A stretch of 64,000 nt of DNA from Paenibacillus sp. MMS20-IR301 (GTDB lineage: Bacteria; Bacillota; Bacilli; Paenibacillales; Paenibacillaceae): positions 3,162,001-3,226,000 of the forward strand of contig NZ_CP135275.1 of the NCBI RefSeq assembly GCF_032302195.1. Reading direction: 5' to 3'. Shown here one piece after another: positions 19,037 through 28,149 of the stretch (positions are counted from its first letter, which is position 1; each line of letters opens with the position of its first letter). The translations under genes were made by a program, and so were the position numbers. A model generated the notes under the pieces. It was not told the origin of the DNA. It made no database searches and was given only the letters and a program-made list of their open reading frames with translations.

Positions 19037-19735
19037 ATGAATCAGCCTAAACGGATTCTCATTATCGAGGACGAACATGATATCTCCCGGATTCTCAAAG
19101 ACTATATTCAGCTGCAAGGCTATGAGGCACATATTGCCGGCAATGGTGCGGACGGTCTCCGGCTGGTGGACATGCTGGCGCCTGACTTCATTATTCTGGA
19201 TATTATGCTGCCGGATGTCAATGGCATTGATCTCTGCCGGCAGATCCGCGGGCGGACGAATCAGCCGGTTCTGATCTTAAGCGCACGCGGCAGCGACACG
19301 GACAAAGTTCTGGCTCTTGGCTTCGGGGCGGATGATTATATGACCAAGCCGTTCTCCATCAGTGAACTGGTCGCCAGAATCCAGGCCCATCTCCGCAGAA
19401 TTGACGGGATGACCAGCCTCCCAGGAACTGATGCCCTGCTCACCCTGGGAGCGGTTACCCTTGATAAAAAGGCCTATAAAACCACACTTAACGGGCAGGA
19501 GATCTCCTTGTCTGCCAAGGAATTCGAGCTGCTGTACTATTTGGCCGAGCATAAAAACCAGGTGTTCTCCAAAAGCCAGCTGCTTGATCAGATCTGGGGC
19601 TACACCTCCCAGGGCGACGAGAACACCATCACCGTGTACATCCGCCGGCTGCGGGAGAAGCTGGAGGCTGACCCTTCAAGCCCGGTCTATCTCCGGACCG
19701 TATGGGGAGTCGGCTATAAGTTTTCTCTGGATTAA
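19037..19735 (+). CDS. OmpR/PhoB-family response regulator
   Basis: A two-component regulator of 232 residues. The receiver domain (5-120) has acidic residues EDE at 11-13, the phosphoacceptor D55 in FIILDIMLPD, and the conserved lysine in DDYMTKPFS. The winged-helix DNA-binding domain (about 135-230) shows LSAKEFELLYYLAEHKNQVF, VYIRRLREKLE and RTVWGVGYKF. GGCAGGAGA lies upstream of the ATG. The histidine kinase follows after 24 bp and an ABC transporter after that, so it most likely controls the transporter genes. Confidence 0.95.
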   Translation: MNQPKRILIIEDEHDISRILKDYIQLQGYEAHIAGNGADGLRLVDMLAPDFIILDIMLPDVNGIDLCRQIRGRTNQPVLILSARGSDTDKVLALGFGADDYMTKPFSISELVARIQAHLRRIDGMTSLPGTDALLTLGAVTLDKKAYKTTLNGQEISLSAKEFELLYYLAEHKNQVFSKSQLLDQIWGYTSQGDENTITVYIRRLREKLEADPSSPVYLRTVWGVGYKFSLD

Positions 19736-19759
19736 TTAACAGAACGGAGCAGCAGAACT

Positions 19760-21220
19760 ATGTATTGGAGCAACTGGTTCAAGCGGTGGTTCATCTCGGC
19801 ATCGCTATGTATAATCTGCTTCACCGTTAGCGGAATCGTTCTTATCTACACGCTGTCACATCAGAAGCAGGAGGTTCAGCCTTCTTATGCAGTAAACCTG
19901 GCACGTGTTGAGGTCAGCGAGCTGATGTTCCTGCTGGAGGAGCATCATGAAGACCTGAACCAGACCACGGCTGATTCCCGGCCCGCGTTCCTGGATAAGC
20001 TGCTGGCCCTGAGCCGGCAGCAGCAGTTGAGCCTGCAGTATGCAGGTCTGGACGGAACGGTTCTGTTCGACACCTCTGACCCGCTTCCTGCTGGTAAGGC
20101 CCGGCTTAATCTTAAAGCTGATCTTCATTACGATCTCTATAGAGCGGGAACCGGGCAAGACAGCTTTAGGCTGGCTTTTCCGGTTATAGATCCTGACTCC
20201 GGAATCCAGGCCGGAAATGCCCTGTTCACCCTTTCTGAAGCTGCTGTCCGTTACCCGCAGGCTTCCTCTTTTCCGGTTATCGCTCCGGCCCTCATGACTG
20301 CCTCCGTTCTCCTTCTTCTGTTCCTCCTGTTTCAGCTCAGAAGGAAAGTGAATCTGGATCTGCTCAATCCGATTACCGGACTCAAGGGTCTTGCCGAAGC
20401 CATCCTCAGGGGAAACTATGAACAGAAAGCGGAGTACGGGCAGCAGGATGAGATCGGTGAGGTGTATGCTGTGTTTGATCAGATGCGAAGTGAGATTATG
20501 GAGCTCAGCCGGCAGAGGGAAGCCCGGGATAAAGCGCAAAAAGAGCTGATTACCAATATTTCACATGATCTTAAGACCCCACTGACCGCAGTCAAAGCGT
20601 ATATCGACGCCATTCAGGACGGTGTCTGCCCTGATCTGCCGGCTGTGATGGAATACATGACCATTATTCAGAGTCAAACCAACAAAATGGCCGGTTTAGT
20701 TGAGGATCTGCTCGTCCATGCGTTAAGGGATTTGGGGCAAATCTCTGTGAACCTTACAGAGTGCTACAGCCGGGAGACATTCGTAAATATTCTTAAGCCT
20801 ATGGGACCTTATATCCGGGCAGCCGGCAAAGTATTCATCGAACCTGCTGAGATTCCCAATGTACTGATTCGTGTTGACCCTGTCCGGATAGAGCAGCTGC
20901 TCTCCAACCTGATTGCCAATGCCCTGAAGCATACGGCTGCAGGTGACACGATCCGCGTAGACATCATCAGAGAGCATGATCAGCTCAAGCTGACTGTATC
21001 CGATACAGGGGAAGGCATTCTGGAACAGGATATGCCGTTTATTTTCGAGCGGTATTTCCAGGGGCAGGCTCCCTCACAATATGCCAAGCGGTTCAAGGAA
21101 GGCACCGGACTTGGCCTGTCGATCTGCAAACATATTGCAGAGGCCCATCACGGCAGCATTTCTTTCAAAAGCATCAAGCATCACGGAACAGAGTTCTACC
21201 TTATACTGCCGGTAGGCTAG
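19760..21220 (+). CDS. Sensor histidine kinase
   Basis: A membrane kinase of 486 residues. Two transmembrane segments (about 12-33 and 172-193) bracket an extracellular sensor loop of about 140 residues, followed by a HAMP linker (LNPITGLKGLAEAILRGNYE). The H box NISHDLKTPLTA places the phosphorylated histidine near 269; the N box LSNLIANALKHTA, G1 box DTGEGI, F box FIFERYFQG and G2 box GTGLGLSICKHIA complete the catalytic domain. The sensor loop is much longer than in Bce-type intramembrane-sensing kinases, so it probably binds a ligand directly. It pairs with the regulator just upstream. Confidence 0.95.
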   Translation: MYWSNWFKRWFISASLCIICFTVSGIVLIYTLSHQKQEVQPSYAVNLARVEVSELMFLLEEHHEDLNQTTADSRPAFLDKLLALSRQQQLSLQYAGLDGTVLFDTSDPLPAGKARLNLKADLHYDLYRAGTGQDSFRLAFPVIDPDSGIQAGNALFTLSEAAVRYPQASSFPVIAPALMTASVLLLLFLLFQLRRKVNLDLLNPITGLKGLAEAILRGNYEQKAEYGQQDEIGEVYAVFDQMRSEIMELSRQREARDKAQKELITNISHDLKTPLTAVKAYIDAIQDGVCPDLPAVMEYMTIIQSQTNKMAGLVEDLLVHALRDLGQISVNLTECYSRETFVNILKPMGPYIRAAGKVFIEPAEIPNVLIRVDPVRIEQLLSNLIANALKHTAAGDTIRVDIIREHDQLKLTVSDTGEGILEQDMPFIFERYFQGQAPSQYAKRFKEGTGLGLSICKHIAEAHHGSISFKSIKHHGTEFYLILPVG

Positions 21221-21251
21221 AGCCTGAAGCGGCTTGTAATACTTTATTAAT

Positions 21252-21289
21252 ATCTTGATAAGCTTCCTGCAAGATCCCCCTTCTATAAT
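21252..21289 (+). promoter_or_regulatory. Candidate operator and promoter for the ABC transporter genes
   Basis: A perfect six-base inverted repeat ATCTTG (21252-21257) and CAAGAT (21270-21275) precedes a consensus -10 box TATAAT (21284-21289). No good -35 box is present at 17 bp, as is common for promoters needing an activator such as the adjacent OmpR-type regulator. Regulator binding is inferred. Confidence 0.45.
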
Positions 21290-21323
21290 GGGTACAAAAG
21301 AGCACAGCGGGAGGGTCCTGTAT

Positions 21324-22088
21324 ATGACGAAGACTGCTATTATTCAGACAAAAAATCTCTGTAAAACCTACTCGACAGGCAGCGAGCAGTTCCATGCCAT
21401 CCGCAATATCGACCTGAGTATATATCAGGGGGATTTCACAGTTATTATGGGTGATTCGGGGTCCGGCAAATCTACACTGCTCTATCTGCTGAGCGGGCTT
21501 GACTCTGTAACGGCAGGTGAGGTGTACTTCCATCAGCAGCGCATGGATACCTTCTCGGACAAAGAGCTGGCTGGCTTCAGAGCCCGGAAAATCGGCTACA
21601 TCTACCAGAGCAGCAACCTGGTGCCTGACCTGACACTGTTCGAGAATATTGCCTTGCCCGGTTATGTTGCCGGTATTCCCAAGCGGGAAGTGAAGCAGAA
21701 GGTGCTGTCCGTTATGCAGGCAATGAGCATTGATGCCCAGCGCTTCCGCTTGCCTGCCGAGGTATCCGGTGGACAGCAGCAGAGGGCGGCTATTGCACGG
21801 GCGATTATCAATAGGCCGGAGATTATTTTTGCCGATGAGCCGACAGGAAGCCTGAATTATGATCAGGGTGTAGCTGTACTCGATATCCTGACGAAGATGA
21901 ATACCGAAGGCCAGTCCATCGTGATGGTCACCCATGATATTAAGGCTGCCTGCCGGGCGAACCGCCTGATCTTCATCCGGGACGGTAAAGTCGGCGGTGT
22001 ACTTGAATTCGGTTCCTTCTCTCCGGATCAGCTGCAGGACAGGGAATCGCTGATCTTCTCTTATATTTCCGAGAGGGGCAATGCGTGA
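21324..22088 (+). CDS. ABC transporter ATP-binding protein (LolD/MacB type)
   Basis: ATPase subunit of 254 residues started at the ATG at 21324, which has GGGAGG nine bases upstream; earlier in-frame ATGs lack a site. Walker [14 protein letters not shown] loop [11 protein letters not shown], signature [14 protein letters not shown], Walker [13 protein letters not shown] and the H-loop VMVTHD are all present. The length and SGGQQQR signature are typical of the lipoprotein-release/macrolide/antimicrobial-peptide export ATPases. It overlaps the start of the FtsX-type permease gene, so both subunits are translated together. Expected role: driving export of, or resistance to, a cell-envelope-active compound. 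Confidence 0.95.
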   Translation: MTKTAIIQTKNLCKTYSTGSEQFHAIRNIDLSIYQGDFTVIMGDSGSGKSTLLYLLSGLDSVTAGEVYFHQQRMDTFSDKELAGFRARKIGYIYQSSNLVPDLTLFENIALPGYVAGIPKREVKQKVLSVMQAMSIDAQRFRLPAEVSGGQQQRAAIARAIINRPEIIFADEPTGSLNYDQGVAVLDILTKMNTEGQSIVMVTHDIKAACRANRLIFIRDGKVGGVLEFGSFSPDQLQDRESLIFSYISERGNA

Positions 22089-24490
22089 TGGCGGCAATCT
22101 TGTCCATTTGTCTCGGAAATCTGAGAAGGCGCAAGGTTCAGAATAGCCTGATCGGGCTGCTCCTTCTGCTGTCCACCCTGCTGATCAGCACCGCGATAAA
22201 CGTGATTACAAACTCAGAAGATTTATATGAGGGGATGCACCAGGAAACTAAAGGATCGCATGAACTGCTAAATTTGACTAAAGGCGTGCATGATCCCCAG
22301 ATGGTCCGGGAATGGTGGGCAGCCCAGCAGGGAATTACGGTATCTTCCGCTATGCCCTACAAGCCGCTGGCCGGTATCATCCATGATGGTGAAGATATTC
22401 CCAATCTTTTCTTGTATATGATGAATACACCTGCGCGTCCTTTCGGTACAGATGAGCCGGTGTTCGCCCAGGGCCGGGATACTGCCTATCCTGAGCCGGG
22501 AAACATTTGGGTTCCCACTTCACTAGCCTATAAATATGATGTTGCCGTAGGAGATACACTTCAGTTCAAAGCCGGAAAGAAGCCTTTGCAGCTGACTGTC
22601 TCAGCTGTTATTATCGACCTGCCGCTGGGCGGCCCCTTCTCAACAACGGCACGCATCTGGATGAATCCGGCGGACTATGCGCAGGATCTGGGATCTCTAA
22701 AAGCCGCTGATTCCTATCTGATCGGCATCCGGTTCGATGATTGCAGCCAGAGCCCTGCTTACTGGGAGCGGTTTGAGGACTATTTGGGTACTCCTTTTAT
22801 GGAAGAGAGAACCACGTATGAGGAGCTCTCCGCCTTCTACTTCATCATGAACAAAATTATCGGGTTCGTCATGAGCTTCCTCGGGCTGGTCATGATGCTG
22901 GTTGCCCTGTATACGATCGGCTTCACGATTTCAGATGCCATCCTGGCCAATTACAAAACGATCGGAATCTTCAAGTCGCTGGGCCTGTCGTCAAGACAGA
23001 TTATATCAATGTATCTCATTCAGTATAGTTTCATTTCGCTAATCACCATAATACCCGGGCTGCTGCTCAGCCGGCTGCTATCCGGTATTATCATTGAACA
23101 GTCCTTGTCCTTCTTAAAAACAGACCATTCCTCCATCAAGGTTGGGGGTACGGGTATAGAGTCTGTTGTAGGAGCAGCCATCCTGCTGCTGATTCTGCTG
23201 GTCGTGTGGATCTACGCGAGTAAAGCCCGTTCCATTCAGCCCATGCAGGCCATCCGGTACGGCATGTCAGAAGCAGATCACAGCCGGACTAACAACCGCT
23301 GGGGCGAGAGCCGCAAACGCGGTAAAGAATTCGCGCGCTTGCCTGTTCCAGCAGTAATTGGCCTAAGGAACATAACCAAGAATCTGAAGGGCTCACTGCT
23401 GATGCTCTTTCTGACTACTGTAACCTCGGCTGTACTGGTCTTCGGTCTGGTCCTGCTGAACAGTATCTACCAGATGCAGGAAACGTCCCCGCTCTGGGGA
23501 TATGACTCTTCGGATGTGGTAGTTATGGTCACGAATGCCGTGGAATTCGACCGCAGCGGTCTGATCCAGGATATCTCAGCAGATCCAAGGGTGCTCGATC
23601 TGAACTGGATAGGGTATACGATTGGTGTTGCTGCTGCAGACCGGTCCGGGAACCCGGAGGCCTCCGGCAGCCGCCCGCAATCGGTCAATATTCCGCTGAC
23701 GGTGGTTGAAGGCAGTATGGACGAAATCGGGCTTGCCTCCACCACCGGCCGCAATCCGCATAACCGTAATGAAATCTCCATCGGCATCAACATCTCCCGT
23801 GAGCTTCACAAAGAAATCGGCGATATTGTCGAGCTCTTTATTGAAGGGGAGAAGCATTCTTTCACCGTGACCGGAATCTATCAGTCTATTGCCAATATGT
23901 CTTATCAGGCACGGGTAACTGCAGACGTAGTTCATAATCTGACTCCGGATGCCGGTTATCTGAATTTACAGGATAGCACTGATGCCGGTGCGATTGCCGG
24001 GGAGCTGAATGAGAAATACGGGACGGATATTCAGGCCATCAAGCAGGAGACCCTGCTCAATTCTGTATTCAAGGAAGCTACTGCCGTGCTTATCATTCCC
24101 ATGAGCATATTAGGTCTGCTGTTCCTGTTGATCACTTGCTTCATTATCTACAGCACCAGCCGTATTCACATACGCAAAGAGATCCGAACTTATGGAATCT
24201 ATAAATCCATCGGCTTGACCTCTAATACGATCCGCAGTGCTTTAACCTGGGGAACTGCCATGCTAGCCACGCTCGGAGCCGTTCTGGGGATATTCTGCGG
24301 TGTCTATCTGCTGCCTGGAATCCTGAGAGGGCTGCTGTCCTCCTACGGAATCATTAAGCTGCCGCTGCTCATGCACTGGCCGGGAATTACCCTGCTTGCT
24401 CTGCTGAGCATTGCCATAGCCGGCGGAGGCTGCTGGGCTGCCTCGAGAATCATCCGCAGCCATTCCCCAAGAATCCTTGTGACGGAATAA
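22085..24490 (+). CDS. FtsX-type ABC transporter permease (duplicated MacB/FtsX core)
   Basis: A permease of 801 residues with an N-terminal membrane helix (about 18-40), a large extracellular MacB-like domain, three helices around 260-380, then a second helix, a second extracellular domain and three C-terminal helices. The repeated FtsX cores contain TIGIFKSLGLSSRQIISMYL and IRTYGIYKSIGLTSNTIRS. The start is GTG at 22085 or ATG at 22088, both overlapping the ATPase stop. The layout (two FtsX cores, two extracellular domains) differs from the ten-helix BceB permeases and recalls LolC/E-like or YtrF-like exporters. The substrate cannot be read; with the two-component pair it probably forms an envelope-stress or antibiotic-response module. 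Confidence 0.92.
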   Translation: MMAAILSICLGNLRRRKVQNSLIGLLLLLSTLLISTAINVITNSEDLYEGMHQETKGSHELLNLTKGVHDPQMVREWWAAQQGITVSSAMPYKPLAGIIHDGEDIPNLFLYMMNTPARPFGTDEPVFAQGRDTAYPEPGNIWVPTSLAYKYDVAVGDTLQFKAGKKPLQLTVSAVIIDLPLGGPFSTTARIWMNPADYAQDLGSLKAADSYLIGIRFDDCSQSPAYWERFEDYLGTPFMEERTTYEELSAFYFIMNKIIGFVMSFLGLVMMLVALYTIGFTISDAILANYKTIGIFKSLGLSSRQIISMYLIQYSFISLITIIPGLLLSRLLSGIIIEQSLSFLKTDHSSIKVGGTGIESVVGAAILLLILLVVWIYASKARSIQPMQAIRYGMSEADHSRTNNRWGESRKRGKEFARLPVPAVIGLRNITKNLKGSLLMLFLTTVTSAVLVFGLVLLNSIYQMQETSPLWGYDSSDVVVMVTNAVEFDRSGLIQDISADPRVLDLNWIGYTIGVAAADRSGNPEASGSRPQSVNIPLTVVEGSMDEIGLASTTGRNPHNRNEISIGINISRELHKEIGDIVELFIEGEKHSFTVTGIYQSIANMSYQARVTADVVHNLTPDAGYLNLQDSTDAGAIAGELNEKYGTDIQAIKQETLLNSVFKEATAVLIIPMSILGLLFLLITCFIIYSTSRIHIRKEIRTYGIYKSIGLTSNTIRSALTWGTAMLATLGAVLGIFCGVYLLPGILRGLLSSYGIIKLPLLMHWPGITLLALLSIAIAGGGCWAASRIIRSHSPRILVTE

Positions 24491-24520
24491 GCGGCTGTTT
24501 TGCTTAATATTTGCCTAAGG

Positions 24521-24563
24521 GGGGTGTCTCAAAAGCCATGAAATGGCTGCTTGAGACACCCCT
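24521..24563 (+). terminator. Rho-independent terminator of the transporter operon
   Basis: A long stem (GGGGTGTCTCAA / TTGAGACACCCC) with inner pairing GCCAT/ATGGC ends just before CGTTTT. It lies 30 bp after the permease stop. Confidence 0.9.
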
Positions 24564-24635
24564 CGTTTTGAGTCAGAGATACGTTAACTCGTGGTGTGGA
24601 CGCTGCGTGAACGGACCGTTGTTCCAATCACAGAC

Positions 24636-25085
24636 TCAATTTATTCTCAGCACATATACCTCTTCCCCGTCCTGCAGCTCACCCGTACTTACGAAGCCCT
24701 GTGACTCATACACATGCTTGCCTCTGCTGTTCCCCGGCTCTGTGGACAAATAGATCTCCTTACAGGCGAACTTCTCTTCCATCTCTCTGATAATCAAAGC
24801 TAAGGCCTGCTTGCCGTAGCCGCGCCCCTGAAATTTCCGGTCAATCATGAATCTGCGCAGCTCGTAAGCACCGCTTCCTTCAGGGAGACCGTACATTGCA
24901 AAACCAACTAGCTGCCCGTCCTCTTCAACCGCTTTGATTGTCCAGTCCGCTTCATAGATGGACTCGACAATCGAATATGTATTCGAAGCGACAAATTCCT
25001 CATCAAGCGTGTGCTGATTATTCGGGTTGGTGGTCAACAGAATGACTTTTTCCCAATTACTACTTGTAATATCAATCAGTCTCAT
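24636..25085 (-). CDS. GNAT-family N-acetyltransferase (spermidine-acetyltransferase-like)
   Basis: A 149-residue acyl-CoA-dependent transferase. The acetyl-CoA loop is the RKFQGRGYGKQAL segment (motif A, about 84-96); the preceding YELRRFMIDRKF strand and the later GKHVYESQGFVSTGE (motif B) complete the fold. Its opening, with IVESIYEADWTIKAVEEDGQ, resembles BltD/PaiA-like polyamine or diamine acetyltransferases, but the acceptor is not determined. AGGAG is well placed before the ATG. It is a single gene convergent with the transporter operon. Confidence 0.88.
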   Translation of the reverse strand: MRLIDITSSNWEKVILLTTNPNNQHTLDEEFVASNTYSIVESIYEADWTIKAVEEDGQLVGFAMYGLPEGSGAYELRRFMIDRKFQGRGYGKQALALIIREMEEKFACKEIYLSTEPGNSRGKHVYESQGFVSTGELQDGEEVYVLRIN

Positions 25086-25321
25086 GAATATCTTCTCCTC
25101 TTGGAATAATATGTATTGAATTGTACCTCAATCAAACTGCTTATGGAACGGGTGAGTTCTGTTATAAAAAAACTCGCCATTGTAACATCCATTCTCTGGA
25201 AATATACTGGAGATGAACGTGCCTTAGCAAAGTCCATGCGGCAGGGTGCGGACAGACAGCTTTTGGACAGCGCTTACAGTTCAATGCATGGCATACTATA
25301 TTATAGGAGGCTACAACTATT

Positions 25322-26521
25322 ATGCTGCATGTCCCAGGCGTTACCGACTGTTCACCGGCAGAGGTAGGTTATGACGCTTCGAGAATTGCAACCTTGCACA
25401 CCCACTTTCAGAACCTGATTGACCAGAACAAAATCCAGGCTGCATCCTACTGCGTTTCACGGTACGGCAAAACCTTCATGCATGGCGCACTCGGGCCGCT
25501 TTCCTTCCGGGAAGACAAGACTGACCCGCTTTTACCGACCACTATACATAAAATTGCTTCTATTACTAAAGCCGTTGCCTCTGTTGCTGTTGCCAAGCTT
25601 GTTGAGGATGGAATTTTCCGGTTTGATACCCCGGTTGGGGAGATTCTGGAGCAGTTCAAGGCAGAGCCGCTGAATAAAATTGATATTTACAGCCTCTTGA
25701 CTCATACCTCCGGCCTGTATCCTGACTGTGCCCCTGACTACATTCCCTATCATAAATCCTATTGGCAATTGATCGGTGAGTATTTCGCCAGAGTGAACCT
25801 GGAGGATGGCCCTCCGGACTGGATCACTGCTGCACTCAGCAACGGTGTGAGCAAAAAGGTCGGCGAGGAATGGCAGTACTGCTCCTTCGGCTTCTGTCTG
25901 CTTGGTGAAATTATCAAGAAAGTTACGGGTGTAACCGCTGAACAATATATAGCAGAGCAGATTCTGCAGCCCCTCGGGATGCAGGACACGATGTGGGAGC
26001 CGACTCCAGAGCTGGCTCAACGCTTCATCATCCGAAATGAAATGTATGAGCAGCGGCTGAATGATCTAATTAGCGGTAAGACAGCTGATTCCGGGCTATC
26101 CCAGCAGGAGAAGCTGTGGCATACCGTTTCCAGTACAGGCGGAGGCCTGGCTTCTACACCTGGTGACCTCATCCGCTTCGCTAATATGCTGCTGGGCATG
26201 GGTACGCTGGGCGATACCCGTATTATCGGCCGTAAGACGGTTGAGAAGCTTACTACACGCACCCTTTATGGAGTACCCGACTACTGCTGGGGCGGCTATA
26301 ACAGCGACCGGAGCTACGGCATCGGCCTGGACATGCGCAGAGGACCGGGCTTCCTCTACTCTTCTACCACCTACATGCATGAAGGTGCAGGTGCCTGCAG
26401 TATGGTTATCGATCCCACGGAGCAGCTTGCTGCTGTATGGTTTGTCCCTTTTACCGGGGATAACTGGTATGCGGAAGGCCTCTACAATGTAACGAATATT
26501 ATCTGGTCAGGACTGATGTAA
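25322..26521 (+). CDS. Serine hydrolase of the beta-lactamase (class C)/DD-peptidase family
   Basis: A 399-residue enzyme without a signal peptide, so probably cytoplasmic. The nucleophile motif SxxK is SITK near residues 81-84 (KIASITKAVASV), and the second motif is Y-x-S in EWQYCSFGFCLLGE near 187. The C-terminal part has HEGAGACSMVIDP in place of a classical KTG, as in EstB-like esterases and related non-penicillinase members. ATAGGAGG precedes the ATG. Its TAA overlaps the ATG of the next gene by one base, so it is translationally coupled to an ABC-2 exporter. That placement suggests hydrolysis of the exported compound or of a precursor, which is inference. Confidence 0.88.
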   Translation: MLHVPGVTDCSPAEVGYDASRIATLHTHFQNLIDQNKIQAASYCVSRYGKTFMHGALGPLSFREDKTDPLLPTTIHKIASITKAVASVAVAKLVEDGIFRFDTPVGEILEQFKAEPLNKIDIYSLLTHTSGLYPDCAPDYIPYHKSYWQLIGEYFARVNLEDGPPDWITAALSNGVSKKVGEEWQYCSFGFCLLGEIIKKVTGVTAEQYIAEQILQPLGMQDTMWEPTPELAQRFIIRNEMYEQRLNDLISGKTADSGLSQQEKLWHTVSSTGGGLASTPGDLIRFANMLLGMGTLGDTRIIGRKTVEKLTTRTLYGVPDYCWGGYNSDRSYGIGLDMRRGPGFLYSSTTYMHEGAGACSMVIDPTEQLAAVWFVPFTGDNWYAEGLYNVTNIIWSGLM

Positions 26522-27339
26522 TGAACCGGCTCAGACACAACTGGAATATATGCCGTTCGGTAGCAGATGTGACCTACAAGGAGTGGAGCGCCTACCGTAC
26601 ACATTCCATGGTGTCCATTATCGTAGGCCCTATCTATTTCATGGTACAGTATTTTATTTGGACTGCAGTTTATGGGGATCAGGCGCTGCTGGGCGGCATC
26701 ACGCTCCCCCAGATGATCCGCTATTTCGGCGCTACCGCGCTGATCGGTTATCTGATTATGGATTTTGCCGACTGGAACTTATCCATGCTTGTGCGTACCG
26801 GTAAATTCCTTACCTTCCATCTGCGCCCGGTTCACCACCGTTCCTTCGCCTTATTTCAGAAAATCGGCCACAGGTCACTAGGCTTCCTGTTTGAGTTTTT
26901 GCCCTGCCTGTTAATTTTCATCTTTATCTTTGGCGTGGATATGTGGCCGGCCAGCTTTCCTTGGACTCTTCTGTCCGTGGCGCTTGCCTTTCTCATGAAT
27001 TTCTATGTGAACTATACCATTGGCCTGGCTTCCTTCTGGCTGGTGCAGTCGGCTGGAATCCGAAGCGCGTTTATGCTGGCAGCGGGAATATTCTCAGGTG
27101 CACTCATTCCGCTCGATTTCTTCCCGCACTGGCTGCAGGTCATTCAGTTCTTCCTTCCGTTTCAGTACATCGCTTATATGCCTGCTATGGTATTCACTGG
27201 CCACTATTCGCTTGGCGGGCTGGAGCTGTCCATTCCCCAGGCAGTCGGACTGCAGGCACTGGCTGTACTGGTTACCTTCGGAGTGAATGAGCTGGTCCGG
27301 CGCCTCGCCATGAAGCAGTTTACTGCGGTAGGCGCATAA
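26521..27339 (+). CDS. ABC-2 type transporter permease, first subunit
   Basis: A 272-residue membrane protein with about six hydrophobic helices; segments such as LMNFYVNYTIGLASFWLVQ and FLPFQYIAYMPAMVFTGHY are typical of the ABC2_membrane_6 (DUF990) permeases. These work as heterodimers with a second permease and a NodI/DrrA-type ATPase, all three of which are present here. The start overlaps the serine-hydrolase stop by one base (TAATG), and its own stop abuts the next start. The transported compound is unknown. Confidence 0.9.
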   Translation: MNRLRHNWNICRSVADVTYKEWSAYRTHSMVSIIVGPIYFMVQYFIWTAVYGDQALLGGITLPQMIRYFGATALIGYLIMDFADWNLSMLVRTGKFLTFHLRPVHHRSFALFQKIGHRSLGFLFEFLPCLLIFIFIFGVDMWPASFPWTLLSVALAFLMNFYVNYTIGLASFWLVQSAGIRSAFMLAAGIFSGALIPLDFFPHWLQVIQFFLPFQYIAYMPAMVFTGHYSLGGLELSIPQAVGLQALAVLVTFGVNELVRRLAMKQFTAVGA

Positions 27340-28149
27340 ATGCCCTATGAAAGGACCCTTCAATCGATGAAACGGTATCTGGATGTTTATAAGCAGTGCA
27401 TGTATTCCGCTCTCCAATCGGCAGCGGCGTACCGGATGAACTTCCTTATCAGCAGTCTGATTACATTGATCGGCAATATTCTGTTTCCGCTGGTGACCCT
27501 GCTTATTTACCGGGCAGGCACCAGCTTTCCCGGCTGGACCCTGTACGAGGTACTGCTGATTCAATCGGTATTCACGATGTCAAGCGGGCTGTCCAGCCTG
27601 ATCTTTGGCGGACTTCTCTGGAGAACGATGTCTTATGTACGTGAGGGGAGCTTCGAGGTAGTTCTGCTGAAACCGCTGAATCCGCTGTTCTATATTGTCG
27701 CCACCACCTTTTCCACGGAGAGTGCCGGACTGTTTCTGGGCGGTGCGGCATTATTCATATTCGCCGCTCTCCACGTAGCCGCCATTCCAGCCTTCGGCTG
27801 GCTGCAATTCGCCGTGCTGTTCGCCGCAGGGGCAGCCGTTCTGGCCGGAATCTCCCTGATGATGGCCGCGATGTCCTTCAAGTGGGTCGGCAACTCGCGG
27901 ATGTCCGAGCTTGCGGACAGTGTGCTGAATATCGGCAAATACCCGCTGCCGGTCTTTCCGAAGGCGGTACAGGCGGCTGCCACCTTAATTATCCCCGTGG
28001 GGATGATCGGCTTCCTTCCGGCCTCTGCGTTACTTGGCCGGGTGCAGGCCAGCGATTTCATAGCCATCCTGCCCTGCTTCTTATTCTTGGCGGCAGGAGT
28101 ATGGCTGTACCGGCATATGATCAGATTGTACGAGGGGGTAGGCGGATGA
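27340..28149 (+). CDS. ABC-2 type transporter permease, second subunit
   Basis: A 269-residue permease with about six helices, paired with the preceding subunit. The segment REGSFEVVLLKPLNPLFYIV is the hallmark cytoplasmic loop of these permeases, in which one subunit usually carries a recognisable 'KPL/RPV' element (the first subunit has HLRPVHHR at the same place). The ATG directly follows the stop of the first permease; its TGA overlaps the ATPase start (ATGA). Confidence 0.9.
   Translation: MPYERTLQSMKRYLDVYKQCMYSALQSAAAYRMNFLISSLITLIGNILFPLVTLLIYRAGTSFPGWTLYEVLLIQSVFTMSSGLSSLIFGGLLWRTMSYVREGSFEVVLLKPLNPLFYIVATTFSTESAGLFLGGAALFIFAALHVAAIPAFGWLQFAVLFAAGAAVLAGISLMMAAMSFKWVGNSRMSELADSVLNIGKYPLPVFPKAVQAAATLIIPVGMIGFLPASALLGRVQASDFIAILPCFLFLAAGVWLYRHMIRLYEGVGG

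Noticed and set aside
19856..20539. 227-codon minus-strand frame
   Set aside because: Shadow of the histidine kinase gene.
21201..22097. 298-codon minus-strand frame
   Set aside because: Antisense to the ABC ATPase gene, whose motifs are complete on the plus strand.
25116..25321. Possible T-box or riboswitch leader upstream of the serine hydrolase
   Set aside because: A GGTGAGTT/AACTCGCC hairpin is present, but no T-box consensus bulge or other known aptamer pattern was found.
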